Part shown: positions 14,678 through 22,548 of the stretch, piece by piece
How the letters are laid out: every line of letters begins with the position of its first letter
Position numbering within the stretch: position 1 is the stretch's first letter
From: CAYMGM01 sp964390005
GTDB lineage: Bacteria > Pseudomonadota > Alphaproteobacteria > UBA9219
DNA: 30,858 nt
Reading direction: 5' to 3'
NCBI GenBank assembly: GCA_964390005.1
Contig: CAYMGM010000018.1
Span: 1 to 30,858, forward strand
Position numbers and translations under genes: made by a program
The notes under the pieces: generated by a model
Told to the model about the DNA's origin: nothing
The model's database searches: none
The model's input: the letters and a program-made list of their open reading frames with translations, nothing else

Positions 14678-14717
14678 CCTAGTCTCCTATGTTGTTAGGT
14701 TGCTAGCATCCTAGACG
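14678..14717. promoter_or_regulatory. Second array of 8-bp CCTAG-type repeats upstream of the partition operon
   Basis: Units start at 14678, 14686, 14694, 14702 and 14710 with the same exact 8-base period and cores CCTAG, CCTAT, GTTAG, GCTAG and CCTAG. The array begins four bases upstream of the first start codon, covering promoter and ribosome binding site as an autoregulatory operator would. Confidence 0.7.
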
Positions 14718-14798
14718 CCTGTTTCTTTGGTGTCAAGTCTTGAGCAAGGGCAGGGCAAAGCGCGCCCAAAACGCTGGCGACGCCCGGCCCTTGAATTG

Positions 14799-16217
14799 CT
14801 AAAGCTCTAGTTCTCTTTCGTGTCCGTCGTCCCGGTCGCGGCCTTCTTGTTTTTCCCGGTTTTGCCGTGCCCGTTCCCAAAAATCGGCACGCCCGGCCTT
14901 GTTCTGCCGGGTGTCCGTCTGCTCGGTCCTGTCCCGTTTTTCTTCTTGCTCGTTGGCTTTGTGTTTCTGTACGCGGGCCCAAAAATCTGTTGTGGGCTCC
15001 GACTGGCTTTCTTCCTTTCGTTCTTCCTGCCTTTCTGGCTCCGTGGTCTGCATGAGCGGGGGCAGGGGGTCGCCGGGGGCAGGGGTTGGATTTTGCCCTT
15101 GCCTCTCGGCTTCCAGCTTTCGGATTCGATCTTCTAACCGGGCCTTTTCGGCCTCGTGCTTCTGTTTGATTTTCGCGTGTCGCTGCAATTCTTTCAGGTG
15201 GCGCATGGCGTCCTGTTGCATTGTCACCATGTCGGCTTTTGAATACAGCTTAGCCATTTTGTGGGCGTGCTTTTTTCCTTCCCGACGCTCCCGGTTTTTG
15301 CGTTTCTCGTCCCGCTCCCGAATCTCGTCGTCTTCGGCCTTCCGGATTCCGGCCTCGGCTAGGCCGTCCTCCCATTCCATTTCTTCGCGTGCGCTGCGGT
15401 TGCCGTGGTAGCGGTCGAATTGAATATCCTTCGCCTCTTCGACGCCGGGCAGGGCCTCCCGGTCGATGTCAGACAGCCGCGCGCGAACCTCGGCGGCCTT
15501 GCTGCCCGTCAAGCGGGCGACGCTGTAAGTCCCGCCCATCTCGTCAACGATGACAAAATCCCGCCTATCCCCCGCCGCCAACATAAAGCCGCGCTCTTCG
15601 AGCGAAGCGGCAAAAGTCTTGCCGCAATCGGATTCTTGCCAACATTCGCGAATGTCGTCTTTCAGCTCCTGCGGGGCCTGCCCGTGGCGTATGGCTTGGC
15701 GTTCTTCGTCGCGGGAAAGCTTGCCGTTTTGTTTGCTGGCCGATAGTTCGCGCAAGCCGAATTCTTTTTCGAGCTCGCGCGCAAGATCGGTGCATTTGTT
15801 TTTGAAGTATTTGAGCTCGGCGGCCTTTTCCTGCATGTAGTTTATACGATTCCAGACAATATGAACGTGCGGGCCTTCGCCTTCGAGCGTGTGGGCTACG
15901 ATTGTACGTTCGTTCCCGGAAAGCTCTAATCGCTGTTCAAGGCGATTTATGCTTTCAAGGAATTGTTCCCGGTTTAACTGCTCGTTTTCGTCCAGGCGAA
16001 TTTGCACATGGAAAAGGGGCTTTTCGCATTGTGTTTTTATGGCGCTGCGGTCGAAGTCGGCGAGAATATTTTGCAGGGTGTCGCCGTATTCAATCCCGCT
16101 TGCCTCCCAGACTTCAACGCGTTCGTGTTTTTGTAGATTTTTGGCGAAACTGCCTTCGCATAAAAGATAGTTTCCGAGGCTTCCGCCGTCTTTGCGAATG
16201 TTTCCCTTGATAATCAT
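14799..16217 (-). CDS. mobA: MobA-type relaxase (relaxase 1)
   Basis: The 472-residue protein starts in an ATGA overlap with mobC. The N-terminal 200 residues form a MobA/VirD2-type nicking domain: a candidate catalytic Tyr at residue 17 (LGNYLLCEG), and the metal-binding histidines in HTLEGEGPHVHIVWNRI (H109, H117, H119). The relaxase nicks oriT and pilots the single strand. The C-terminal half is highly charged, with long Glu/Arg/Lys coiled-coil stretches and Pro-rich linkers, and has repeated DFWARV/DFWERA motifs near the end that could contact the coupling protein. The likely oriT lies upstream of mobC. Confidence 0.88.
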   Translation of the reverse strand: MIIKGNIRKDGGSLGNYLLCEGSFAKNLQKHERVEVWEASGIEYGDTLQNILADFDRSAIKTQCEKPLFHVQIRLDENEQLNREQFLESINRLEQRLELSGNERTIVAHTLEGEGPHVHIVWNRINYMQEKAAELKYFKNKCTDLARELEKEFGLRELSASKQNGKLSRDEERQAIRHGQAPQELKDDIRECWQESDCGKTFAASLEERGFMLAAGDRRDFVIVDEMGGTYSVARLTGSKAAEVRARLSDIDREALPGVEEAKDIQFDRYHGNRSAREEMEWEDGLAEAGIRKAEDDEIRERDEKRKNRERREGKKHAHKMAKLYSKADMVTMQQDAMRHLKELQRHAKIKQKHEAEKARLEDRIRKLEAERQGQNPTPAPGDPLPPLMQTTEPERQEERKEESQSEPTTDFWARVQKHKANEQEEKRDRTEQTDTRQNKAGRADFWERARQNREKQEGRDRDDGHERELEL

Positions 16218-16561
16218 TTTTGCCGGGCCTCACGTAGTAGTTTGAGGGCGGAAAATAATTCTCTCTGCGAATATCGAAGTTGCGCAACGTCGGGCGGCAA
16301 GAGCATATTCGACGCCCGCGCAAGTTGGTTTATATTGTTTCCGATGCGCCGAAGTTCGGCAACTGCGCGTTCCAGTTTTTCGCTATCGACAGGCGGACGG
16401 CGTTTTGTCCGTGGCGTTTCTCTTTGCAAGCCACAAGCGCGCAAATATCCCGCCGCGCTCATATCGGCCGCCGCTGCCTTTTCGATCAGCTCCGCGTATT
16501 CCTCCGGCGTAAACGCGGCGCTTATAACCTTGTTTCTTTTGCGGGTCTGGCTCGTACTCAT
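16214..16561 (-). CDS. mobC: MobC-type relaxosome accessory protein
   Basis: The 115-residue product has an RHH-like N-terminus (ISAAFTPEEYAELIEKAAAA) and the signature MobC segment RRIGNNINQLARASN in the second half. MobC proteins bind near oriT and help open the nick region for the relaxase. It precedes mobA with a four-base overlap. Upstream lies the inverted-repeat region I call the oriT candidate, divergent from the coupling-protein gene. Confidence 0.85.
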   Translation of the reverse strand: MSTSQTRKRNKVISAAFTPEEYAELIEKAAAADMSAAGYLRACGLQRETPRTKRRPPVDSEKLERAVAELRRIGNNINQLARASNMLLPPDVAQLRYSQRELFSALKLLREARQK

Positions 16562-16631
16562 AGGCGCCGGGAGTTGGTTGTTTTTTCCTTTCTTGCGCGC
16601 GGTTTCGTGCGCACATATCCGGGGGATTCAC

Positions 16632-16742
16632 GGGGGGCCTTTCCCCCCTGACAAGTTCTGGGCGTAATACACGCCCACAACTTGCGATTTCTGCTTTCTT
16701 TGAAAATATAATTATATTAACCGGGATTCCTCACGCGTGAGG
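16632..16742. other. oriT: oriT candidate between mobC and the coupling-protein gene
   Basis: Three structures lie in line: a GGGGGG/CCCCCC hairpin (16632-16648); a long imperfect inverted repeat (16652-16684) with arms CAAGTT..GGGCGT and ACGCCC..AACTTG around AATAC; and a perfect 14-bp palindrome CCTCACGCGTGAGG (16729-16742) preceded by an AT-rich stretch. Long inverted repeats beside mobC are the usual form of oriT. The nick site cannot be read with certainty. Confidence 0.6.
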
Positions 16743-16774
16743 GGTCCGCTTTATCAACACAAAAACCGGGGGAA

Positions 16775-18952
16775 ATGGAACAGATTGAAGAGGTGCAGCC
16801 GCAACACGCCCGCGCGATCATTCGAGCCGCAGGCGTGCTTTTATTCTTGGCCGTGACCGTTATAGGGATCGGCCTTTTTTTTGACCTGTTGAAACTGGTT
16901 CAGGATTTTTCTTTAGGAAATAGCCTGTCTGTGACGTTTGGAATCTGGGGTCTTGTCGGGGGCTTCGGCCTTTATGCTTTGAGGTTCGATCCGTCCGAAT
17001 GGATCGACGAACACCCCGCCTTAATGTGGCTTTTCAAAAGGTGGGTTATTGGCGGCATTTCGTTAAGCTTCGTTGTCGGTCGTTTCTCTGTCGGCTGGCT
17101 TTCGCTTGCGGTCGGGTACTTAACCAACGCATTTCCGTTTAACGCTTTCTTCCAGTTTATTCTATGCGTTTTCGTGGCTCCGGTTGTGCAGTTGGTCGTA
17201 GGCTTTTTTTCAAGCGTAACGCTGTTTTCGGTTATTATCGGTGTGGTGATGATTGTCGTTTATTTCCCTATTTCTATGTTTCAAAACATCGTTTCTTTTG
17301 AAAGAACGTGGAAGGTTTATAAACATTCTAAAACGGGATTGATTGCGTATCTGGTGCAGTTCGCCTATTGGCTTTCCGATAAAAATATTCCGCCCGCTGC
17401 GCCGGAAGAGGGGCAGGGGGCAAGGTTTGCTTTCCTGCCGGAAGTCGAAAAACTAATCGAAACCGCGCGAGCCGCAAAACATAGCACGGTCTTTGGTCAT
17501 GTTGCCGGGCAACCGTTGCATATACATACGGAGAAGCATGTTTTAATCATGGCTTCGACGCGATCCGGAAAAGGTGTGTCGCTTATCATTCCGCATCTGC
17601 TGCGCTACCCCGGTTCGGCGTTCGTACTCGACCCGAAGGGCGAGAATGCGAAGGCGACCGGGCGGCATAGGGCCGCTTTAAACGACAAGGTTCATTATCT
17701 CGACCCGTTCGGAATTTCCGGGCGTCCGCGATCCCGGTTTAATCCTCTGTCGCGGCTGACCTTGGAAAACATGGAAGCCGAAAGCAAGGCCCTTGCTGCG
17801 GCGCTCGTCATGGGGCAGCAGGGCGGCGGGGCTTCCCGCGATCACTGGACCGCAAGCGCGCAACAGTTGATTGCTCTTGTCATTATGTTCGTCTTTACTT
17901 CGGATTCTTTCCCGTCCGGTAAAAAGGATTTGACGACGGTTCGCCGCATCCTGCTTGAGGCGGTCGAAACGGCATTAGATGACATGATGAGTAATGCAAC
18001 GGTTGCCGACGGGCTTCTTGCGGCAATCGCAACATCTTTTAAGAAAACGCCGGAAAAAGAATTCGGGTCGATTAAATCGACGGCGCAACGCGAAACGGAA
18101 ATTCTTGATAATCCTTTTATCGCTGCAAGCCTGTCGGCCTCCGGCGACGGCGAAGAGGTCAATTTTGCCGATTGGAAACAGTCTAAAATGACCGTTTACC
18201 TGTGCTTGTCGGCTCCTAAGTTCCCTGTCTTTAATCGCTGGTTGCGGTTGGTCCTGACTTCGGCGCTGGACGAAATGACTGACACGCTTAACCCTCCCCC
18301 GCTTCCTGTCTGCTTTATGTTGGATGAGCTGGCGACGCTCGGCCACCTTTCGGCGGTAGAAAACGCGGTCGGTCTGTCGGCGGGTTATGGCGTCCAGTTG
18401 TTCACGGTGTTTCAGGACACGGCACAGATGAAGGACCTTTACCGGGGCCGATGGGCTTCGTTTGTCGGCAATGCCGGGGTGCGTGCGCTGTTTAATCTCG
18501 ACGACTACGACACGGCAAAATATTGGTCGGACACGATAGGCGGCCACCTCGTACAAACGACAAGCCAACAACAAGACCTTTACGGCTATTTCAACAGCCA
18601 GAACGTAGGGGAAACGATGCGGCCGCTTGTCTCCCCTTCTGATATGATGCTGTATTTAGCTTCGGGGAAAATGCTTGTCTTGCCGCAAGGTGAACATCCG
18701 ATAATTGCGGATCGTGTCCCTTACTATCAGGACAAGGAATTGTCCGAAACTTGGGACGATCCCCGGCCAGGCACGCAGCAAAATCCGGTTCCGAAGGAAA
18801 CACCCCCAAAGACGCCTCCGACGCCAACACCAACACCGAAGCCAGAACCTAAACCGCCTGTTTATTCTCCGATTGATCTAAAGTTAGGCAGTGAGATTTC
18901 GGATTCATGGCCTTCGGAAGCAAAATACACGATTGTTCGCCCGCCAGAATGA
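16775..18952 (+). CDS. VirD4/TraG-type conjugative coupling protein
   Basis: The 725-residue protein has several N-terminal membrane helices (about 19-40, 50-70, 92-115, 125-170). The cytosolic ATPase domain shows Walker A STRSGKGVS at 261-269, the conserved FVLDPKGE at 283-290 and Walker B VCFMLDELATLG at about 512-523. The Pro/Thr-rich C-terminal tail (about 660-700) is an unusual linker. Coupling proteins bring the relaxosome to a type IV secretion channel. The gene diverges from mobC-mobA. No VirB genes are present, so the plasmid carries its own coupling protein but depends on another element for the channel. GGGGGAA just before the ATG serves as ribosome binding site. Confidence 0.92.
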   Translation: MEQIEEVQPQHARAIIRAAGVLLFLAVTVIGIGLFFDLLKLVQDFSLGNSLSVTFGIWGLVGGFGLYALRFDPSEWIDEHPALMWLFKRWVIGGISLSFVVGRFSVGWLSLAVGYLTNAFPFNAFFQFILCVFVAPVVQLVVGFFSSVTLFSVIIGVVMIVVYFPISMFQNIVSFERTWKVYKHSKTGLIAYLVQFAYWLSDKNIPPAAPEEGQGARFAFLPEVEKLIETARAAKHSTVFGHVAGQPLHIHTEKHVLIMASTRSGKGVSLIIPHLLRYPGSAFVLDPKGENAKATGRHRAALNDKVHYLDPFGISGRPRSRFNPLSRLTLENMEAESKALAAALVMGQQGGGASRDHWTASAQQLIALVIMFVFTSDSFPSGKKDLTTVRRILLEAVETALDDMMSNATVADGLLAAIATSFKKTPEKEFGSIKSTAQRETEILDNPFIAASLSASGDGEEVNFADWKQSKMTVYLCLSAPKFPVFNRWLRLVLTSALDEMTDTLNPPPLPVCFMLDELATLGHLSAVENAVGLSAGYGVQLFTVFQDTAQMKDLYRGRWASFVGNAGVRALFNLDDYDTAKYWSDTIGGHLVQTTSQQQDLYGYFNSQNVGETMRPLVSPSDMMLYLASGKMLVLPQGEHPIIADRVPYYQDKELSETWDDPRPGTQQNPVPKETPPKTPPTPTPTPKPEPKPPVYSPIDLKLGSEISDSWPSEAKYTIVRPPE

Positions 18953-18968
18953 GGCCTTAACATGCGGC

Positions 18969-19004
18969 GGCGGGGTTGGTGTGGTTATACACACCAGCCC
19001 CGCC
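18969..19004. repeat. Strong 15-bp stem hairpin between the coupling protein and the iterons
   Basis: GGCGGGG(T)TGGTGTG pairs with CACACCA(G)CCCCGCC around GTTATA, with one G-T pair. It may end the coupling-protein transcript, although no T run follows, or belong to the replication origin. Confidence 0.75.
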
Positions 19005-19122
19005 ACTGATATATGATTTAGTTATATGAAAAGGATATATGGATTAGGGGGGGGGCGATGTCACATGAAACAAAGGCCTAAAGGGGGGCGATGTCACATA
19101 CAAAAGGGGGGCGATGTCACGT
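19005..19122. other. oriV: Probable oriV: AT-rich segment and three iterons
   Basis: An AT-rich stretch (19005-19045) holds three ATATG-containing repeats. Three direct repeats with core GGGGGGCGATGTCAC follow at 19050, 19083 and 19106; the last enters the 3' end of repA. AT-rich DNA beside iterons is the standard layout of Rep-controlled origins. Here it lies downstream of repA rather than upstream. Confidence 0.72.
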
Positions 19123-20238
19123 GCATAACTTCCCCTTTCCCCACTTCTTCGCGAAGCCGATAAAGGCCGACTGGTAGTTTTTCGGCTGTTCCCGGCCCTG
19201 CAACCATTCCTCAAAGTCGGCTTGGCAAGCGTAGATGTCCAGACCGGGACAGACAGCCCGGAAACGGGCCTTTAGGCGTTCGTTTATCTGCCCGGCTAGG
19301 GTAGTAGCCGCCGGGATGGGTTTAAGCTCTTCCTTGGCTATCCTGCGGCCCTGTGGGATGGATTTTATCGGGGGGTGTGACGGGCTAAGGACAAGGCCGC
19401 CCGTGACCCTCTGAATCTTCGCTTCCGGGTACACCGCTAAAACTTGCTTCATCGCCGAGAGGAATTCTTTCTTAAAGTCCTTGTCGTGGGCGTACTCCTG
19501 CCCGAATTGCTCCTTGAACGACACAAAAGGCACTTTAACGGACTTTTCCAGCTCGTGCAGACGCCGGGCAAGGAAGGCGTAAACATCGAGCGCAAGGGCC
19601 GAATGCGCGAGAGCGCCAAGCGCGCGAGGATCGAGCGGCACGGCGTGGGCTATGAGGCTATCGAAGTAATCCCGCGAAAGGGTCAATTCGCCCGGCCATA
19701 GCGTTTGTTGGCGGTCGTTGTTGCCAATCCATGCGCGAAACTCTTTTATAGGCCGCGCAGACACGGTTACGGCCTCTTCATGGGTGGTAAAGCCTAAATT
19801 CAATTCCGTGGCCGCTAGGGCCATCATTTGGCGTTTAAACAGGTTGTAGGTGCGCCCGTCTTGATCGGGTAGGCCGATGCGCCGCAAGAACTCGGCGCAA
19901 CTGCGGCCAATCTCAACCTGTGGGTTTTGGGTCCGGATTGCTTCCCCGTTTATGTGGATTAGGGCAAGCCGGGGCTTGGGGCCATAGGGTAAGGGCTGCT
20001 CTATCCATTTTGCGCCGTTCCATAACTCCCCCGCTTTGATCCGAATCGAGGCGTTCTTAAAGCTGCGCTCGAACACGCGGCCTTCGGTCTTGCGCCGGGG
20101 TAAGCCGACTTGGCACAAAATGCCGTGTTGGTATTCGATGCCTGCGGCCTCGTCCAGCCGGATTTCTGCGGCTCGTTCGACGATGCGGCGGGATATGGGG
20201 GTAAGGTCTTTCACTTGAGCCCTTGTTTCTCTTCCCAT
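19117..20238 (-). CDS. repA: Replication initiator RepA (RepA_C-type)
   Basis: The 373-residue protein matches the plasmid RepA family common in Alphaproteobacteria: an N-terminal region with RRIVERAAEIRLDEAAGIEYQ, a central winged-helix core (LDPRALGALAHSALALDVYA followed by FLARRLHELEKS), and a second segment with FKEQFGQEYAHDKDFKKEFL. RepA binds iterons and opens the origin. The ATG at 20238 overlaps the upstream gene by 28 bases. A GTG at 20214 would give a tight GTGA overlap and cannot be excluded. The iterons lie directly beyond its 3' end. Confidence 0.82.
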   Translation of the reverse strand: MGRETRAQVKDLTPISRRIVERAAEIRLDEAAGIEYQHGILCQVGLPRRKTEGRVFERSFKNASIRIKAGELWNGAKWIEQPLPYGPKPRLALIHINGEAIRTQNPQVEIGRSCAEFLRRIGLPDQDGRTYNLFKRQMMALAATELNLGFTTHEEAVTVSARPIKEFRAWIGNNDRQQTLWPGELTLSRDYFDSLIAHAVPLDPRALGALAHSALALDVYAFLARRLHELEKSVKVPFVSFKEQFGQEYAHDKDFKKEFLSAMKQVLAVYPEAKIQRVTGGLVLSPSHPPIKSIPQGRRIAKEELKPIPAATTLAGQINERLKARFRAVCPGLDIYACQADFEEWLQGREQPKNYQSAFIGFAKKWGKGKLCT

Positions 20239-20456
20239 GCCTCTAAGGATGCGCGCAAAAGCTCGCTCAATTTTAAGTCATGGTTGGCGGCGTGCTGCCG
20301 GAAGCGGCGGCGAAACTCGGCGTCTACCTTGAAGTTCAACGGCCTGTCGTTGGCCGTGGGTTCTTCCGGCTGGCGGCTTCGCGCGTCCGGCGCTGCGGTT
20401 GCTGTGCCTTTGACGGCAACCAGAGACGAGGAAAGGGCTGCGGCTTTCTTGGTCAT
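20211..20456 (-). CDS. Small RHH-like partner of the second ParA
   Basis: The 81-residue product has a disordered Ala/Pro-rich N-terminus and a C-terminal RHH-like region (RPLNFKVDAEFRRRFRQHAA and KLSELLRASLEAWEEKQ). It lies between parA and repA, the usual place for the ParB-equivalent of small alphaproteobacterial plasmids. Its stop is inside the start region of repA, so the operon order is parA, partner, repA. Confidence 0.68.
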   Translation of the reverse strand: MTKKAAALSSSLVAVKGTATAAPDARSRQPEEPTANDRPLNFKVDAEFRRRFRQHAANHDLKLSELLRASLEAWEEKQGLK

Positions 20457-20473
20457 ATTTTCGGGCTTTATAC

Positions 20474-21124
20474 TTATCGTTTTTTAGTGCTTACGTTCAT
20501 TCGTGCTTTAACGAATTTCCATAGTTCGGTGGCTTCTGCCGCGCTCTTACTTTGGCCGGGAATTTCGAGCACGGTGCGCCCGTCGATCATCGACGCGGCA
20601 AAATCAACGCGGTCGTGAATGATTGAGGGGGCAACGATGCCGTGTTCGGAAAGGGACGTTATCGCCTGAATGGTCAAGCGGCTGTTCGGCTTTGCCTGTG
20701 TCACGACAAAGGCAAAGGGCCGCTTTTCCCCTGCGGCAAGTTCGACCGTATGACCGACCGCGCGAAGGTCGTGCGGGCTTGGCCGGGTCGGTATCAAGAC
20801 AAGATCGGCCAGAGCAACAACGGCCCGGATTGATTCCGTAATTGCCGGGGGCGTGTCGATAAAAACATAGGAACACCCGGCCTTATCGAGCTGGTCGATT
20901 TTCTCCGGCAAATCCTTCAAGGTCGAAGGGGCAAAAAGCGGGGCTTCGGCTTCGCGGCTGTTCCACCATGCCGCAAGGGATTCCTGCGGGTCGGTGTCGA
21001 TCATCACGCAAGGGCCGTCCCCGGCCAGTTCGGCGGCAACGGCAAGATGTGCGGCGAGGGTCGTTTTACCTGCGCCGCCTTTCTGGCTTGCAAGGACAAT
21101 CGTTTTTATCTTTCGTGCTTTCAC
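20474..21124 (-). CDS. parA: Second ParA-type ATPase (repA-linked)
   Basis: The gene starts with GTG at 21124 inside a TCGTG/CACGA inverted repeat (21113-21126) that may be an operator. The 216-residue protein has Walker A SQKGGAGKTT at residues 13-22, the DTDPQESLAAW motif A' at about 44-54, and Walker B VFIDTPP at about 86-92, all typical of small ParA proteins. It is encoded with an RHH partner and RepA and probably segregates the plasmid. A second, different ParA is at 13725. Confidence 0.85.
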   Translation of the reverse strand: MKARKIKTIVLASQKGGAGKTTLAAHLAVAAELAGDGPCVMIDTDPQESLAAWWNSREAEAPLFAPSTLKDLPEKIDQLDKAGCSYVFIDTPPAITESIRAVVALADLVLIPTRPSPHDLRAVGHTVELAAGEKRPFAFVVTQAKPNSRLTIQAITSLSEHGIVAPSIIHDRVDFAASMIDGRTVLEIPGQSKSAAEATELWKFVKARMNVSTKKR

Positions 21125-21210
21125 GATTTCTTATTATCGGGATTTGCAGATTTAGGGCCTTCGTTCTTTCTGTTTAAATATACGGAACAGGAAACTTAAA
21201 TTCGCAAAGA

Positions 21211-21240
21211 GAAAAGCGCCCAAGCGTTAGCCTGGGCGCT
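21211..21240 (-). terminator. Rho-independent terminator after the gene at 21248
   Basis: AGCGCCCA (21215-21222) pairs with TGGGCGCT (21233-21240). Read on the minus strand the stem is followed by TTTTC. It starts eight bases after the stop of the minus-strand gene. Confidence 0.75.
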
Positions 21241-21247
21241 ATCCTGC

Positions 21248-21553
21248 TTAGTATTCGTCGGGCAATAAAAGCGTGGTCACGCTTCTATCGGCTTCGGTAA
21301 TGATCCAAAGGCAATTTTCACCGTAGCCCTTGCATGGTTTACTGGGGTCGATTGCATAGGCGGAATGAAGCCGGGTTCCGTCGATCAAGGCTTGATCGTT
21401 TCTGTCTGCATCGCCCGGCCAGACATTGCCCCAATCGCCGAAGGCGTGCAGGGCGATGCACTCCAAGCAACGGAAGGGGGGAACGTTAGAAACAACGCCC
21501 GGCGTTGCGACGATCTGACCGAGGGGAAACCGTGTTGTTGAGCTGTTCGGCAT
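21248..21553 (-). CDS. Conserved small plasmid protein of unknown function
   Basis: The 101-residue product has the features of a family repeatedly found on proteobacterial plasmids: FPLGQIVATPG near the start, HAFGDWGNVWPGDADRNDQA in the middle, GTRLHSAYAI, and a C-terminal LWIITEADRSVTTLLLPDEY. I recognise the family by these segments; its function is not established. It is a separate unit with an inverted-repeat operator candidate upstream (21578-21601) and its own terminator. Confidence 0.75.
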   Translation of the reverse strand: MPNSSTTRFPLGQIVATPGVVSNVPPFRCLECIALHAFGDWGNVWPGDADRNDQALIDGTRLHSAYAIDPSKPCKGYGENCLWIITEADRSVTTLLLPDEY

Positions 21554-21577
21554 TTTGTACTCACTTTCTTTAGCTAG

Positions 21578-21601
21578 GGTTGCAGCAAATGCGCTGCAAC
21601 C
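21578..21601 (-). promoter_or_regulatory. Inverted-repeat operator candidate
   Basis: GGTTGCAGC and GCTGCAACC are perfect nine-base arms with a six-base spacer, 25 bases upstream of the start codon at 21553. A dimeric repressor site is the simplest reading. Confidence 0.5.
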
Positions 21602-21764
21602 ATGCTAACGGCGAGTTTGGGGGTTGCAAGTGCAAGGGCGACGAAAGGGGAGGGGGATCGCCCGGCCTGCACAAGCGAAGCGCGGAAGGTCGGGGACACC
21701 CCTTTTGGCGGGCGGAGCCTTTACCCTTGCGCGCGCGAGGGGCAAAGCCCCTTAGCTCTTTCTT

Positions 21765-21806
21765 TGGTGTCACGGCCGCCGCATCGAGCGCGGCCAGGCG
21801 TCACCA
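21765..21806 (-). repeat. 42-bp quasi-palindromic element, copy 6 (core type A)
   Basis: On the minus strand it reads TGGTGACGCC...GTGACACCA, one base different from copy 5 and one from copy 7. It lies 10 bases after the stop of the restriction endonuclease gene. Confidence 0.85.
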
Positions 21807-21816
21807 TTTAGACGGG

Positions 21817-22548
21817 TTATTTGGCCGAGTTGAATTCGACAAGCTTTTTCCAGTCAATCGCCCCGTCAGGGTTGCAATATTCTTCCATGAACTGCTGTGT
21901 AAACTTGTTGATTCGCTGCGCGTAGGACTGCAAAAAATCGTCGTTTTTCTCCTTGGCCTTGTGTCCGAGAGGTTCGATTATTTCCATATAGAGCGCCGGA
22001 TTCCCTGAAATAAATTCCCAAAACTGTTGGCCGCAGAATTTGAAATAGTCGCCTTTGTCTGGGTTTCCGTCTTTGCCGTAACAACAACCGTTAATGGCGA
22101 CGACGTTTAAACGTGAGTTGCTTGTCCGTAGCGCCTTCGCCGCCGTCTTGAAGTCGGCCCGCATCTTGTTAATTTGCCCGGAGTTCCCCCAATTTGGGCC
22201 GGATTTTATATTGACGATGTAGCGTTTGCCGTCGTCGTCAAACTCAAGGTCGATGCCTTCTATCCCGGACTTTTTCCCGCCGTACACTTTGCCGTTGATA
22301 AAGATGGCGAGGCCTTCGAGCCAATCGCCGAAGATTGTTTCTTCGTTCGATGATACGTGAGCATCGACCAGACCCCGAACGATCTCGTCGGCGGTCAAAA
22401 CGTATTTAGCCTTGAAGAGGTAGGGGTTTTTCCTCTTCAAGACTCTGGCAAGGCTCAAGCCGTCAAGGCTGGCAATGCGTTTTTGGTGAAATGTCCCGAT
22501 GTTTTCCTCAACGTATGCCGACACGTCGTTTAGGGAGAGGGGCTTCAT
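21817..22548 (-). CDS. Type II restriction endonuclease (PmeII/EcoO109I-like)
   Basis: The 243-residue protein matches a restriction endonuclease family by its segments RVLKRKNPYLFKAKYVLTAD, SSNEETIFGDWLEGLAIFIN, and the catalytic core GIDLEFDDDGKRYIVNIKSG with a D...(I)K PD-(D/E)XK arrangement, then FCGQQFWEFISGNPALY. It overlaps the methyltransferase gene by 41 bases, which keeps modification ahead of restriction. It cuts DNA not protected by the partner enzyme; the recognition sequence cannot be told from sequence alone. The family name is from memory of similar proteins. Confidence 0.75.
   Translation of the reverse strand: MKPLSLNDVSAYVEENIGTFHQKRIASLDGLSLARVLKRKNPYLFKAKYVLTADEIVRGLVDAHVSSNEETIFGDWLEGLAIFINGKVYGGKKSGIEGIDLEFDDDGKRYIVNIKSGPNWGNSGQINKMRADFKTAAKALRTSNSRLNVVAINGCCYGKDGNPDKGDYFKFCGQQFWEFISGNPALYMEIIEPLGHKAKEKNDDFLQSYAQRINKFTQQFMEEYCNPDGAIDWKKLVEFNSAK

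Larger units (their letters stand above)
21554..21816. other. Intergenic region with operator-like repeat, hairpin and a 42-bp element
   Basis: No credible gene is present. A perfect inverted repeat GGTTGCAGC/GCTGCAACC spans 21578-21601 upstream of the minus-strand gene starting at 21553. A hairpin AGGGGC/GCCCCT lies at 21738-21752, and the sixth 42-bp element at 21765-21806. Confidence 0.55.

Noticed and set aside
13447..14717. CRISPR array
   Set aside because: The repeats are 8 bp in strict tandem without spacers, as operator boxes are. No cas gene is present anywhere in the window.
14695..14982. Minus-strand open frame overlapping the end of mobA
   Set aside because: It is an out-of-frame shadow of the charged mobA tail and its 3' part runs through the partition operator array.
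17975..18574. Minus-strand open frame (199 codons) opposite the coupling-protein gene
   Set aside because: It is Arg-rich antisense of a clearly coding VirD4/TraG gene.
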